Of a DNA stretch of 64,000 nucleotides, positions 56,292 to 62,517 are shown one piece after another. How positions within the stretch are numbered: position 1 is the first letter of the stretch; each line of letters begins with the position of its first letter. Source of the stretch: Thalassotalea eurytherma (lineage in GTDB: Bacteria; Pseudomonadota; Gammaproteobacteria; Enterobacterales; Alteromonadaceae); contig NZ_BSSU01000002.1 of assembly GCF_030161415.1 (NCBI RefSeq), forward strand, positions 124,001 to 188,000, written 5' to 3'. Both the position numbers and the translations under genes were made by a program. Under the pieces are notes generated by a model, which saw nothing but the letters and a program-made list of their open reading frames with translations, did no database searches and was not told the origin of the DNA.

Positions 56292-56984
56292 CTATTTAAA
56301 AAGTGCAATCTCTTCTTCAGTTAAGTATCGCCATTGACCAAAATCAAGATCTTCATCTAACGTAATAGTACCTATTTGCTCACGATGTAGTTCAATGACT
56401 TTATTGCCTACTGCAGCTAACATGCGTTTTACTTGATGGTATTTACCCTCAGTAATCGTTAGTAACATCTGTCGACTATCTAAAACCTTAATTTGTGCTG
56501 GCTTAGTTGCCTCATTTTCACTTCGAAGTTCTACGCCCTGCTCTAACTGTTCAACCATTTCAGTCGTTATATCAGCCTGAGTAATAACACGATAAGTTTT
56601 CTGGCAAGCTTTATTGGGTGAAGTAATATTATGTGACCACTTACCATCGTCGGTGATTAAAACAAGGCCAGTTGTATCAACATCAAGTCTTCCAGCGATG
56701 TGTAAATCAAAAACACGCTCAACTTCAATTAAGTTCAACACCGATGGATGCAGCTCATCTTTTGTAGAGCAAATCATATCTTCAGGCTTGTTGAGCATGA
56801 TATAGCGATGACCAATAATAGATATTTCTCGCCCTTCAATCTTTACTTCATCGTTATCAAGTAATTTAGTAGCGCCACTGCTGACTATCTCATCATTAAC
56901 AGTCACTAATTTTGATTTTAATAGCCTCTTGGCTTCATTGCGTGTGAGCTCTGAGCTCTTACAAATAAACTTATCTAATCGCAT
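56292..56984 (-). CDS. rsuA: 16S rRNA pseudouridine(516) synthase RsuA
   Basis: RsuA makes pseudouridine 516 in 16S rRNA. The 230-residue protein (E. coli 231) has an N-terminal S4 RNA-binding domain (MRLDKFICKSSELTRNEAKR), then YIMLNKPEDMICSTKDELHP, the catalytic-Asp motif AGRLDVDTTGLVLITDDG, WSHNITSPNKACQKTY, and the C-terminal EGKYHQVKRMLAAVGN and LHREQIGTITLDEDL. SD AAGG lies 7 nt upstream of the ATG. It is divergent from the membrane-protein/XRE pair, with an insertion sequence now in the space between. Confidence 0.95.
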   Translation of the reverse strand: MRLDKFICKSSELTRNEAKRLLKSKLVTVNDEIVSSGATKLLDNDEVKIEGREISIIGHRYIMLNKPEDMICSTKDELHPSVLNLIEVERVFDLHIAGRLDVDTTGLVLITDDGKWSHNITSPNKACQKTYRVITQADITTEMVEQLEQGVELRSENEATKPAQIKVLDSRQMLLTITEGKYHQVKRMLAAVGNKVIELHREQIGTITLDEDLDFGQWRYLTEEEIALFK

Positions 56985-57087
56985 TGGGGAACCTTTTGAT
57001 ATTTCTTTGCTAATTATCTCACAAGCGCAATTAATACGGTAAAGATATCTTTCGATTTTTCTCTTAATAAAGAGTTAAACGATAGTT

Positions 57088-57110
57088 ACTATTATTGACA
57101 CCATGTAAAA
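57088..57110. repeat. Copy A of a palindrome-like motif in the rsuA / XRE-operon spacer
   Basis: The stretch contains TTGACA-CCA-TGTAAA (57095-57109), a near-inverted repeat, preceded by ACTATTAT. A related copy lies at 59458-59480 on the other side of the insertion sequence. If the insertion is removed, the copies start 70 bp apart in the same orientation, upstream of the membrane/XRE operon. A possible operator for the XRE protein. Confidence 0.45.
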
Positions 57111-57129
57111 AATAACAAACTGAAAGTAA

Positions 57130-57137
57130 AAAATATT
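57130..57137. repeat. Left target-site duplication of the insertion sequence
   Basis: AAAATATT lies immediately before the left terminal repeat and recurs exactly at 59430-59437 immediately after the right one. Eight base pairs is the duplication length known for IS1595-family insertions, so this marks one intact insertion event. Confidence 0.93.
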
Positions 57138-57161
57138 GGCTCTATTTGCGTTAGTTGTTGA
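57138..57161. repeat. Left terminal inverted repeat of the insertion sequence
   Basis: 24 bp starting GGCTCTATTTGCG and ending GTTGTTGA. It is the exact reverse complement of 59406-59429; pairing stops at the next base. Confidence 0.93.
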
Positions 57162-57245
57162 AAGTATAACTAACAAGAATTAGTTAATTAAATTGGTTGA
57201 GATTACTAAATTAATCGAGCAATTTATTGGGTGGGTAAAAATCAA

Positions 57246-58256
57246 CTAGAGGCGTTCAATCTTGGATAAGCATTTATCATCTGTGATATCGCAAAGTATC
57301 CCTAATGTCTCTATATCTGTTTCAATAATATCGGTTTGTAAAAGATTAGAAACAAAATCTTTTAATAAAGGCTTATGGATTAACCCCATCATTTCGAGGT
57401 GATTTAAGTCGTTGTATGTGTTTAATACTAATTGACTTAACTGTATATCACTCCAATCAGAAGCTGGCGTTACCCTATCATCAGTAGAAGCATATACATA
57501 TGTCGGTACAGTGGTCGATTTAATCCTACGCATTATGTCTATGTCTTGAACATCTACATTTGATTTTTCATACACTAATTGAACCGCATCTTCCACATCT
57601 ACTTGTGATATGAACTTGGAATAAAACTTTTCTTTGTGCAAAATATCCCATATGGCGATGGTCGAGTGTTCAAAGTTAGTCATCGGAGCAACTAAATGAA
57701 GGTGAGGGTTGTCAACTTTCTCTGAAACAGCTTGAGCTGCAACAGCCCCCATAGAAAAACCTATTAGGTGAACTTGGTTAGGCTTCTTTTTCTCAATGTA
57801 TGAGACTATAGGCGAAACATAATCTAAGCCAAATTGAAACGAATCAGATTTATCCGCACTTTGAATTACAATGACTTCTGCACCACTTATGTATTGTAAC
57901 CACTGTTGATGGATATAAATGATTTCGCTGGGCTGGCTATATCCAGAAAATATAAAAATTAGATTGTTGTCAGAATTTGAATTCACTACATCAGCATTTC
58001 TTAACTTGAACAGCCACTTCTTATGGTTTTTATTTACTTTGAAGTTAAACGACAATTCCATCTTATCAACTTCTAAGTCTTTAATCTTTTGCGCTTTAAT
58101 ACAATGAAAATCGTTATCACATAAATCAACTAAAACAATACGTTCAGCAATATTTCCTGAAATATCAAGTGTATTTGAAGATGTTATTTTATTAGCAATA
58201 AAACTCGAACAGCCCCCAATAAAAAGAGTAAAGAAAATAGTTATGTATAGCTTCAT
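57246..58256 (-). CDS. Passenger alpha/beta-hydrolase-fold lipoprotein
   Basis: The 336-residue protein has a lipoprotein signal MKLYITIFFTLFIGGC (Cys16, lipobox IGGC; +2 Ser). The domain shows an alpha/beta-hydrolase layout: strand LIFIFSGYSQPS (oxyanion region), nucleophile elbow HLIGFSMGAVAAQ (Ser168), acid loop YVYASTDDRVTPASDW (Asp259 or 260) and NDLNHLEMMG (His286). Two cysteines near the N-terminus and two near the C-terminus could form disulfides. It lies wholly inside the insertion sequence, 122 nt downstream of the transposase gene on the same strand, with its own SD (AAAGG, 7 nt). I do not know its substrate. Confidence 0.75.
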   Translation of the reverse strand: MKLYITIFFTLFIGGCSSFIANKITSSNTLDISGNIAERIVLVDLCDNDFHCIKAQKIKDLEVDKMELSFNFKVNKNHKKWLFKLRNADVVNSNSDNNLIFIFSGYSQPSEIIYIHQQWLQYISGAEVIVIQSADKSDSFQFGLDYVSPIVSYIEKKKPNQVHLIGFSMGAVAAQAVSEKVDNPHLHLVAPMTNFEHSTIAIWDILHKEKFYSKFISQVDVEDAVQLVYEKSNVDVQDIDIMRRIKSTTVPTYVYASTDDRVTPASDWSDIQLSQLVLNTYNDLNHLEMMGLIHKPLLKDFVSNLLQTDIIETDIETLGILCDITDDKCLSKIERL

Positions 58257-58378
58257 TTAGCAACCTTTCATTCCATTGAATTTATAGCTTCACCAATTAG
58301 CCTAAAACGATGTATGAGTTCAGGCAAACCAATAAAATCAGACAGTTATCTTAATGGCATGATTAGGAATGTCAAACA

Positions 58379-59353
58379 TCATACTGGTAATGAGTATGCC
58401 AGATTTTCATTTATCAAATACTCCACTTTGATCTCTTTGTACTTATCTTGCTTGCTATCCATCATTCTCATCCAACCTAAGTAGTTTGGGAGATATTCTG
58501 TTCCAACGCCATTAAACCTTCGCATCCAGCCCCGTAAACGGCTCATATAGCCATTTACGTTCTGGATATGGAATTGACCACCGATCACTCGCTCACCTTT
58601 ACTGACAATCGTGCGATAATGCTGGATATTTTCTTCCTTGGCGAAAGAACGATAGGCGTGTGCGCCATCGCTACAGAGAATACTGTCGTGATTTACTATT
58701 GGTCTCATTGCATTGTGAATTTCATCGCTTGAATGATCATCAAGTACAAAATCTGTTAAACCACCGCTTCTATCTACTACGATCAATACAGGGATTTTAT
58801 CATCAACTGTACGTCTATCGCCCATGCCACCTCGTTTTCTAGGCTTACGATCATATATCGTCTGGTTGCCTTTAAAGCTCTCCATGAAAAACATTTCATC
58901 AGCTTCGATGATTCCAGCTACTTCTGATGGTTTGCGCTGTGCTGGAGCTTTGAGGAATCTATGTCGCCATCGAAACGCTGTAGTCTCTGCAACTTCCAAA
59001 AGTTCAGCAACTCTTCTGATTGGCAAGCCATCTAACATGTACTCTAGGTTCTTTGCCCAGAGTTCACGCTTTCTCAATCGGGCTAGAGGTGTTTTCGTTA
59101 GAGCATTAAAAGTTTTTTCGCATGAAGAGCTTTTACATTTGAAGCGTTGTAAGCCAGCAGCCATGCCCCATTTGCCAATTTCCTCATTACCACAGTGGGG
59201 GCAGATAACATCATCGCCTTTACATTCATTGATCAAGTTATCAGTATCGCCACGTTTGAGGTCTTCAACAACGTGATGGTGTAGCAATCGTTTTTGGTTA
59301 TGTGTTAGCTTAGATAACGATTCAATTATTAGTGTGAATTGATTTTTCTTCAA
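58379..59353 (-). CDS. IS1595-family transposase
   Basis: The 324-residue protein has an N-terminal zinc ribbon with CPHC (51-54) and CKSSSC (73-78), a helix-turn-helix-like segment (PIRRVAELLEVAETTAFRWR), and an ISXO2-type DDE nuclease domain: Asp152 in IIEADEMFFME, Asp229 in ILCSDGAHAYRSF, and the HIQNVNGYMSRLRGWMRRF block with Asn265, then GTEYLPNYLGWMR, where Glu286 stands at a position often held by Lys. The start is TTG (59351-59353) with AGAGG 8 nt upstream. The gene is complete with no frameshift. Confidence 0.93.
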   Translation of the reverse strand: MKKNQFTLIIESLSKLTHNQKRLLHHHVVEDLKRGDTDNLINECKGDDVICPHCGNEEIGKWGMAAGLQRFKCKSSSCEKTFNALTKTPLARLRKRELWAKNLEYMLDGLPIRRVAELLEVAETTAFRWRHRFLKAPAQRKPSEVAGIIEADEMFFMESFKGNQTIYDRKPRKRGGMGDRRTVDDKIPVLIVVDRSGGLTDFVLDDHSSDEIHNAMRPIVNHDSILCSDGAHAYRSFAKEENIQHYRTIVSKGERVIGGQFHIQNVNGYMSRLRGWMRRFNGVGTEYLPNYLGWMRMMDSKQDKYKEIKVEYLINENLAYSLPV

Positions 59354-59405
59354 TGTCCCGACCTCTCTAGCTTTGGGACAATTAATTATAGTACAAATTC
59401 AGAGA

Positions 59406-59429
59406 TCAACAACTAACGCAAATAGAGCC
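59406..59429. repeat. Right terminal inverted repeat of the insertion sequence
   Basis: 24 bp beginning TCAACAACTAACG and ending AATAGAGCC, perfectly complementary in reverse to 57138-57161. It lies about 50 nt upstream of the transposase start codon, so it may overlap the transposase promoter. Confidence 0.93.
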
Positions 59430-59437
59430 AAAATATT
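59430..59437. repeat. Right target-site duplication of the insertion sequence
   Basis: AAAATATT, identical to 57130-57137 and directly abutting the right terminal repeat. Confidence 0.93.
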
Positions 59438-59457
59438 TGACACGCAACCAAAGTCTA

Positions 59458-59480
59458 ACTATTGTTACACCATGTCAAAT
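59458..59480. repeat. Copy B of the palindrome-like motif upstream of the membrane/XRE operon
   Basis: ACTATTGTTACACCATGTCA followed by AAT; the core GTTACA-CCA-TGTCAA (59464-59478) mirrors copy A at 57088-57110 with two substitutions and one missing base over about 23 nt. It lies about 30 nt before the 59510 start codon, where an operator would act. Confidence 0.45.
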
Positions 59481-59509
59481 ATCTTTAACATCAATTTTAG
59501 GGTTACGTT

Positions 59510-59971
59510 ATGTCATTTATTCACAAAAGTGTATGGGTTCAATTTTTAATAACCTTATTCATCGGCTATCAATATATCGATAGCTTTATCTATTTGTATG
59601 AGTCTCACCAACTGACAAATGATGGCTATACAGAGTTGCTGCTCTTTACGGCTTTTCAATTAGTTATTTTGAATATTGCAGTGCACACTATTGTTGCGAT
59701 ATTAAGCAATAAAGATGAGCTAGAGCAACAAAGTGATGAACGTGATGAGTTGATCAGTTTAAAAGGCGGTAACATGGCCTACAACACATTAAGTACCTGG
59801 GTAGTTATTGTACTTGTTAGCCTTTGGGCAACGTCATTAGAAAATGCCCGTTATTATTTCGATACGCTAAGTGGCGAATACAACGTACTGAATATTTTAC
59901 TTGTTGGATTTTTAGTAGCTGAATTACTGCGCTTTGCAACACAACTTTATCATTACCAAAAAGGCGTTTAA
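59510..59971 (+). CDS. Four-helix membrane protein paired with an XRE regulator
   Basis: The 153-residue protein has four membrane helices: VWVQFLITLFIGYQYIDSFI, LLLFTAFQLVILNIAVHTIV, TWVVIVLVSLWATSL and NILLVGFLVAELLRFATQLY. A cytoplasmic acidic loop lies in the middle (KDELEQQSDERDELISLKGG). This layout, and the small HTH gene 2 nt downstream, are like DUF2178-type membrane proteins with COG1476 regulators. Function is unknown. SD AGGG lies 7 nt before the ATG. Confidence 0.7.
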   Translation: MSFIHKSVWVQFLITLFIGYQYIDSFIYLYESHQLTNDGYTELLLFTAFQLVILNIAVHTIVAILSNKDELEQQSDERDELISLKGGNMAYNTLSTWVVIVLVSLWATSLENARYYFDTLSGEYNVLNILLVGFLVAELLRFATQLYHYQKGV

Positions 59972-59973
59972 GC

Positions 59974-60195
59974 ATGGCAAAAGTATTAGTTAATAATATT
60001 CGTGTATTGCGCTTTAACCATAATGAGATGACCCAACAAGCCTTAGCGCAAGCGGTTAGTGTTTCGAGGCAAACGATAGTTGCTATAGAGAAAGGAAAAT
60101 ATTCTCCTTCGTTAGAAGTGGCGTTTAAAATCGCCGACGTATTCAATGTGCCGATCGAAAGTGTGTTTAGCTATCAAGAAGAAGCCGATGAGTAA
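59974..60195 (+). CDS. Small XRE-family transcriptional regulator
   Basis: The 73-residue protein is a single helix-turn-helix domain: NIRVLRFNHNEMTQQALAQA, VSVSRQTIVAIEKGKYSPSL and EVAFKIADVFNVPIESVFSY. It belongs with the short COG1476 regulators that bind as dimers, usually near their own operon. It follows the membrane-protein gene by 2 nt. The palindrome-like motifs at 57088 and 59458 are candidate operators. A terminator overlaps its stop codon. Confidence 0.93.
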   Translation: MAKVLVNNIRVLRFNHNEMTQQALAQAVSVSRQTIVAIEKGKYSPSLEVAFKIADVFNVPIESVFSYQEEADE

Positions 60196-60209
60196 TCATC
60201 GGCTTTTTT
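60182..60209. terminator. Terminator overlapping the XRE stop codon, shared by convergent genes
   Basis: AAGCCGATGA (60182-60191) and TCATCGGCTT (60196-60205) form a perfect 10-bp stem with a GTAA loop that contains the XRE stop codon, followed by TTTTAT. In the other direction TTCTTCTTG follows, so it may also serve the convergent channel gene, which ends at 60213. Confidence 0.85.
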
Positions 60210-60212
60210 ATA

Positions 60213-61043
60213 TCAATTAGGTGCTTGTTGTTTTAACAGTGCTTTTATTTCTTGTAGTTCTTTTTCTAGCTTATCTATTTGAGCGCGGCTAGCAGGCTCA
60301 CCGCCTTCAGCACTTTCGCCATGAGCTTGGGCACGAAAGTTTTCATGCTCTTGGCTCATCACTTCTAAGATTGTACCTACCATCATATTCAGGAAGATAA
60401 ACGCAGTTAAAAAGATAAACGTTAAATAATAAATCCAACTAATTGGATACACCGCCATTGTTTCATACATAACGTCTGTCCAGTCTTCAAAAGTAGCAAC
60501 TCTAAATAACGTTAACATTGAGATAGAAACGTCGCCCCATAAAACGTCGTTAATTTCATTAAAAACAATTGAACCAATCGCCGCATATATATAGAAGATG
60601 ACAAACATCAATAGCGCAATATACCCCATACGAGGAATCGCTTTTATTAATGCGTTAATCAAAAGTCGTAACTCTGGCACCATAGACACCAAACGCAGTA
60701 CTCTAAATACTCGTAATAAACGGGCAATCAATACGCCAGAGCCACCTGCTGGTATTAAACTACCGATAACGATAATGGTATCGAATATATTCCAGCCACT
60801 TTTAAAAAACTGCTTTTTCTTAGGGGTAGCCATAAAGCGTATAACAATCTCAAAAACGAAGAAGAAGGTTACCGCTACATCTAAAATACCTAATATCTGA
60901 ATGGCTAACGGGGGTAAGTTGTGTGTCTTCGCGCCAACTAACAATGCCGATAATATGATGACACCAATAACAACACCCTGAAAGATTTTTGAATTATCAA
61001 CTTTCTTTAAACGACGTTGAAACTTAAAAACCAAAGACGACAT
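60213..61043 (-). CDS. Voltage-gated-type cation channel (bacterial NaV/CaV-like, 6-TM)
   Basis: The 276-residue protein has the full one-domain architecture: S1-S3 (about 21-100), S4 with Arg108, Arg111, Arg114 and Arg117 at three-residue spacing (VLIARLLRVFRVLRLVSMVP), S5 (about 138-162), a pore loop with filter TFEDWTD (184-190), S6 FIFLTAFIFLNMMVGTILEV with conserved Asn219, and a C-terminal coiled coil (IDKLEKELQEIKALLKQQ) for tetramer assembly. Sodium-selective relatives have TLESW-type filters; the extra acidic residues here (Glu186, Asp187, Asp190) could favour calcium. Its start codon directly follows the stop of the metallo-hydrolase gene. Confidence 0.92.
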   Translation of the reverse strand: MSSLVFKFQRRLKKVDNSKIFQGVVIGVIILSALLVGAKTHNLPPLAIQILGILDVAVTFFFVFEIVIRFMATPKKKQFFKSGWNIFDTIIVIGSLIPAGGSGVLIARLLRVFRVLRLVSMVPELRLLINALIKAIPRMGYIALLMFVIFYIYAAIGSIVFNEINDVLWGDVSISMLTLFRVATFEDWTDVMYETMAVYPISWIYYLTFIFLTAFIFLNMMVGTILEVMSQEHENFRAQAHGESAEGGEPASRAQIDKLEKELQEIKALLKQQAPN

Positions 61044-61688
61044 CTATGCTACTCCATCAGCCACATAAGGATTAGAGCGACGCTCATTGCCAAACGTGCT
61101 CATTGGTCCATGTCCTGGGATGAATTGAATATCATCACCTAGTGGAAATAGATTTTCGCGAATCGACTTTATTAGTGTTGGATGATCGCCTCGTGGAAAA
61201 TCAGTTCGCCCAATAGAACCTTTAAACAGAACATCGCCTACTTGGGCCAGTTTTGTTTCTTTATCAACAAAAACAACGTGGCCCGGCGTATGGCCAGGAC
61301 AAAAGTATACGTCTAACTCAACATTACCAAAATGCACTTTATCACCTTGGTCTAACCAACGGTTTGTCGTGAAAGCTTCAGCATGAGAAAAACCAAAACG
61401 TTCTTTTTGCATTGGAATCAAATCAATCCAAAACTGATCTTCTTTATGAGGACCTTCTACCTTGACATCAAAAAAATTAGCAATGCTTTTCGTTGCGCCA
61501 GCGTGATCAATGTGCGCATGCGTTAACAGTACTTTGGTAATGTTAACGTTGTTTTGCTTAACCGCAGCTTTGATTAATTCAGCGTCTCCACCGGGGTCAA
61601 CAATAGCCCCTTCTAACGTTTCATCGCACCAAAAGAGCGTGCAATTTTGTTGAAATGGCGTAACGGGGACAATTTGATAGCGCAACAT
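61044..61688 (-). CDS. Metallo-beta-lactamase-fold hydrolase, YcbL/GloB-like
   Basis: The 214-residue protein closely follows E. coli YcbL (215 aa), a type II glyoxalase-like enzyme. The zinc motif is LLTHAHIDHAGATK (His57, His59, Asp61, His62), with further ligands in CPGHTPGHVVF, VGDVLFKGSIGRTDFPRGDH and FIPGHGPMSTFG. The adjacent IVDPGGDAE is family-typical. It is translationally coupled to the channel gene downstream (no gap), with the channel SD inside its last codons. Confidence 0.92.
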   Translation of the reverse strand: MLRYQIVPVTPFQQNCTLFWCDETLEGAIVDPGGDAELIKAAVKQNNVNITKVLLTHAHIDHAGATKSIANFFDVKVEGPHKEDQFWIDLIPMQKERFGFSHAEAFTTNRWLDQGDKVHFGNVELDVYFCPGHTPGHVVFVDKETKLAQVGDVLFKGSIGRTDFPRGDHPTLIKSIRENLFPLGDDIQFIPGHGPMSTFGNERRSNPYVADGVA

Positions 61689-61801
61689 AGCGTGAAACCT
61701 TTTAATTATACGTGCCGATTTGGGCTTTATTTGCCCAGTATTATATGGCTATTGGGGTAATAAGATAAATAGCCAACGAAGAAAACACTAAATTTTACTC
61801 G

Positions 61802-61939
61802 ATGAATGTAAAAGTCTATGTCAGCCGACACATTTTTCACGCAGGTAGCCAAGTAACTTTTCAATTACTTAGCGATGAAATGCAGGTTTATACGGTAGGA
61901 TTATTTACATTCACGGGGAGTTTAGAAACACTTTATTGA
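61802..61939 (+). CDS. Possible 45-residue small ORF (weak)
   Basis: An ATG-started open frame of 45 codons lies in the 309-nt gap between the metallo-hydrolase gene and the DUF3718 gene. It reads MNVKVYVSRHIFHAGSQVTF, then a short hydrophobic stretch. There is no SD and no recognised family. The gap also must hold divergent promoters. Reported because nothing else explains the stretch; chance is a fair alternative. Confidence 0.15.
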   Translation: MNVKVYVSRHIFHAGSQVTFQLLSDEMQVYTVGLFTFTGSLETLY

Positions 61940-61997
61940 ATCAAGCATGCCATGATTAATTTGCCAATAAGGCATAAATATGAAACGGAGAGATATC

Positions 61998-62342
61998 ATG
62001 GCTAAGTTAATTAAATCAGTAGCAGCATTATCAGTAACCGTAGGCGCTTTAGTTTTTTCTGCAACTAGTGTTGCAAAAATGGAGCCTCAACTAGAAAGAG
62101 CATTAGTTAAAACCTGCGAGGCTGCTGCCAGTAATAAGCCTATTCAGTTAAAAGTCGCATTAGATGATTATAACCTTAAACAACGTGATGTAGCGTTAGG
62201 CGTTATGTGTAACAACGTCGACATCATTGATTTTGCCGAACAGCACGGTGCTTATAAAACTGCTGGTCGCCTACAAAACAGTATTGGTTCAGTGCAAATT
62301 ACCGATGTTGCTGCTGTAAGTAGGGTAAACGTAAACTTCTAA
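61998..62342 (+). CDS. DUF3718 family exported protein
   Basis: The start is the ATG at 61998, with GGAGAG 5 nt upstream; an in-frame ATG at 61980 would place this SD inside the gene. The 114-residue product has a signal peptide (MAKLIKSVAALSVTVGALVF, cleavage near TSVAK). The mature domain has two cysteines (VKTCEAAASN and VMCNNVDIIDFA), matching small periplasmic DUF3718 proteins of Shewanella and relatives. Function is unknown. Confidence 0.8.
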   Translation: MAKLIKSVAALSVTVGALVFSATSVAKMEPQLERALVKTCEAAASNKPIQLKVALDDYNLKQRDVALGVMCNNVDIIDFAEQHGAYKTAGRLQNSIGSVQITDVAAVSRVNVNF

Positions 62343-62368
62343 GAATTTTCGCTCGCTGTGAAATGACT

Positions 62369-62398
62369 TCCCTTATAGAGTTTTGTTGTTATAAGGGA
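62369..62398. terminator. Stem-loop after the DUF3718 gene
   Basis: TCCCTTATA (62369-62377) and TATAAGGGA (62390-62398) form a perfect 9-bp stem with a 12-nt T/G-rich loop, about 27 nt past the stop codon. No T run follows, so terminator function is tentative. Confidence 0.35.
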
Positions 62399-62517
62399 TT
62401 CGCTCAGCTAATTAAGCCCCATTTCAACCTCGAAAACCAACACTTCGCCAATTAGTACTTCACTAATGCCATACAACTCGTTAAGCTTTCTGATTAAAAA
62501 CAATAATTCAAATATTT

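Larger units (their letters stand above)
57138..59429. mobile_element. IS1595-family insertion sequence carrying a passenger gene
   Basis: The element is 2292 bp, bounded by perfect 24-bp terminal inverted repeats starting GGCTCTATTTGCGTTAGTTG at each end and by 8-bp direct repeats outside. It contains a transposase gene (58379-59353) and, downstream in the same orientation, a lipoprotein gene (57246-58256). Typical IS1595 elements of one gene are near 0.7-1.1 kb; the extra length here is the passenger. The intact ends, intact target duplication and full-length transposase suggest a recent, possibly still mobile, insertion. It does not interrupt a gene but lies in the divergent control region of rsuA and the 59510 operon. 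Confidence 0.93.

Noticed and set aside
57130-59437. Possibility that the insertion sequence disrupted a gene
   Set aside because: Joining the flanks at the target duplication gives only intergenic sequence between the divergent rsuA and the 59510 gene; both flanking genes are full length.
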